The notes beneath the pieces were generated by a model. It had not been told where the DNA came from. It ran no database searches and saw only the letters and a list, made by a program, of their open reading frames with translations. A stretch of DNA of 6,457 bases from Spirochaetales bacterium (GTDB lineage Bacteria > Spirochaetota > Spirochaetia > SZUA-6 > DRHE01), in NCBI GenBank assembly GCA_016930895.1, contig JAFGFV010000601.1:1-6457 (forward strand). The letters run 5' to 3'. The first letter of the stretch is position 1. Each line of letters opens with the position of its first letter. Shown here in pieces: positions 5,373 to 6,457 of this stretch. Made by a program: the position numbers and the translations under genes.

Positions 5373-6457
5373 TCACCCTCTCCCCAGCTTCGCCAGTGCG
5401 TGGAGCGTTCGCCTGCTGTCTGCATAGAGATTCCTGTAGAGCTCGTACATCCTCGTGTACAGCTCGAAGTGCCGTGGGTCCGCCTGGACCCGTTGCCCCT
5501 CGCCGATCCAGCGACCGATACCATGGAGATTCTCGAGCTCTCCGGCCGCCAGGGCCGCCAGGGCCGCATCTCCGTAGCAGGCCCCGGGGGTTTGCTGGGC
5601 GATGAGATCCCGGCCGAGGACGTCGCTCGAAATCTGGAGCCAGAGCCAGTTCTTGACCCCGCCTCCTACGGCCACCAGGCGCCCGGCAGGCGCTCCGGCC
5701 GCTTCCAGCCCCTCCAGGTTGTGGCGGATCCCCAGAGCCACCCCCTCTAGCAGGGCCCGATACAGGTGAGCCCTGGTATGCGCAAGGGTGAGCCCGGCAA
5801 TTATGCCCCGGGCATCCGGGTCGTTGATCGGCGTGCGTTCCCCCGAGAAATAGGGAAGCGCCAGCAGCCCCTCGGCCCCGGCGGGCACCCTGGCGGCCTC
5901 CTCGGCCAGTCGCGCGTAGGCGTTCGCTCCCCCGCCGCGCTGCTCTTCGAGCTCTCGCAGAGCAAACTCGTCGCGGAACCAGCGGGTCAGAGCTCCCGTG
6001 GTGGCCATCCCCCCTGCCAGGGCGAAGCTCCCCGGGAGCAGGTACACCGCCGGCCAGAAGATGCCGCCCTGGGGCCGGCGCGGGCAGACCTGGATCACGA
6101 ACAGGGTGCTTCCGTACATGAGCATCGTATCCCCGCTCTCCGTCACCCCTGCGCTGACCGCCTCGGCGCCGGCGTCGGTAGTGCCGACCAGCACGGGGGT
6201 TCCCTGGGCGAGGCCCGTTTGCGCCGCGGCCTGTTCGGTCACTGTCCCAGCGATCGAACCACTCCACTCCAGGTCGGGAAGCAACTCCCGGGGGCAAACT
6301 GCGGCGAGGGCCCGGTCCTGCCAGGCGCAAGCCTCCAGACCGTAGAGAGGCTGGAAAAAGGACGCCGTGTAATGGTCCAGAGAGATCCTGCCGGTCAGGC
6401 GGTACACCAGGTAGGTGGTGGAACCCATGATCTTCCACGTGCGCGCCCACACTTCGG
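5373..6457 (-). CDS. FGGY-family carbohydrate kinase (xylulokinase-like), 5' end missing
   Basis: This encodes about 360 C-terminal residues of a sugar kinase; full-length members have about 500, so roughly 140 residues lie beyond the right edge. It would phosphorylate a sugar with ATP in the cytoplasm. Counting from Val at 6452, the fragment shows TTDAGAEAVSAG at 91-102 (probable catalytic Asp93), YFSGERTPINDPDARG at 201-216 (close to the xylulokinase motif), the FGGY signature region GVALGIRHNLEGLEAAG at 237-253, and the nucleotide-site motif GGGVKNWLWLQISSDVLG at 263-280. The upstream codon continues the frame to the edge, so no start is present here. It ends at TGA 5375-5373, immediately before the peptidase ATG. 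The substrate is unknown; pentulose, hexulose and AI-2-type substrates all occur in this superfamily. Confidence 0.93.
   Translation of the reverse strand, partial: EVWARTWKIMGSTTYLVYRLTGRISLDHYTASFFQPLYGLEACAWQDRALAAVCPRELLPDLEWSGSIAGTVTEQAAAQTGLAQGTPVLVGTTDAGAEAVSAGVTESGDTMLMYGSTLFVIQVCPRRPQGGIFWPAVYLLPGSFALAGGMATTGALTRWFRDEFALRELEEQRGGGANAYARLAEEAARVPAGAEGLLALPYFSGERTPINDPDARGIIAGLTLAHTRAHLYRALLEGVALGIRHNLEGLEAAGAPAGRLVAVGGGVKNWLWLQISSDVLGRDLIAQQTPGACYGDAALAALAAGELENLHGIGRWIGEGQRVQADPRHFELYTRMYELYRNLYADSRRTLHALAKLGRG
5380..5385 (-). promoter_or_regulatory. Internal Shine-Dalgarno for the peptidase gene
   Basis: GGGGAG on the minus strand lies within the last codons of the kinase gene (encoding part of LGRG), seven nt before the peptidase ATG. 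It allows independent or reinitiating translation right after the kinase stop and supports 5372 as the true start. Confidence 0.75.

Noticed and set aside
3078..5750. An 890-codon open frame on the plus strand
   Set aside because: It runs out of frame over the LacI-family gene and antisense to the peptidase and kinase genes. Its product is rich in Arg, Pro, Gly and His, with no recognisable domain, as expected for a chance open frame in GC-rich DNA.
5350..6450. A second 366-codon minus-strand frame overlapping the kinase
   Set aside because: It is out of frame with the FGGY kinase, whose motifs are intact. The product is Arg/Gly/Pro-rich and unrecognisable.

Overview
The window is a GC-rich bacterial carbohydrate-uptake locus. 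It holds parts of two minus-strand gene groups separated by a plus-strand LacI-type regulator. The best clue to the host is the start of the periplasmic binding protein: a Cys-less signal peptide ending AFA, followed at once by GGAKEG. From memory this 'Ala-Gly-Gly-x-Lys-Glu' start after signal cleavage is common in spirochaete binding proteins, so a high-GC member of the Spirochaetota is my best guess (moderate confidence). No RNA gene, insertion sequence, CRISPR array or phage feature was seen.

Region 1 (1-2880, minus strand) is an ABC importer of the ribose/rhamnose/AI-2 type (CUT2). Transcription runs right to left: binding protein (2880-1843), a strong intrinsic terminator (1787-1751), a double-domain ATPase (1670-153), and the first 52 codons of the permease (156-1, cut by the window edge). 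ATPase and permease overlap by ATGA. The terminator inside the operon fits a design in which the binding protein is made in excess and readthrough supplies the membrane complex.

Region 2 (2881-3189) is a divergent control region. It has one sigma70-like promoter facing the transporter (TTGACG-17-TAGAGT) and one facing the regulator (TTGACA-17-CATGAT). A perfect 16-bp palindrome lies exactly where transporter transcription should begin and is the best operator candidate. The -35 of the regulator promoter lies in a perfect 11-bp tandem repeat, and a small inverted repeat fills part of that promoter's spacer.

Region 3 (3190-4254, plus strand) encodes the LacI-family regulator, which has a normal helix-turn-helix but an atypical hinge. 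Region 4 (6457-4287, minus strand) holds the C-terminal three quarters of an FGGY sugar kinase followed with no gap by an M29-type metallo-aminopeptidase. The two share a reading frame and are separated only by one TGA stop codon.

Working model (inference): a sugar or sugar-like ligand is captured by the binding protein, imported by the ABC complex, sensed by the LacI regulator, and possibly phosphorylated by the FGGY kinase. The substrate cannot be read from the sequence, and the role of the peptidase here is unexplained. I see no clear evidence of an entirely new system. The most unusual points are the degenerate second ATPase site, the atypical LacI hinge paired with a CpG-less palindrome, and the abutting kinase-peptidase pair.
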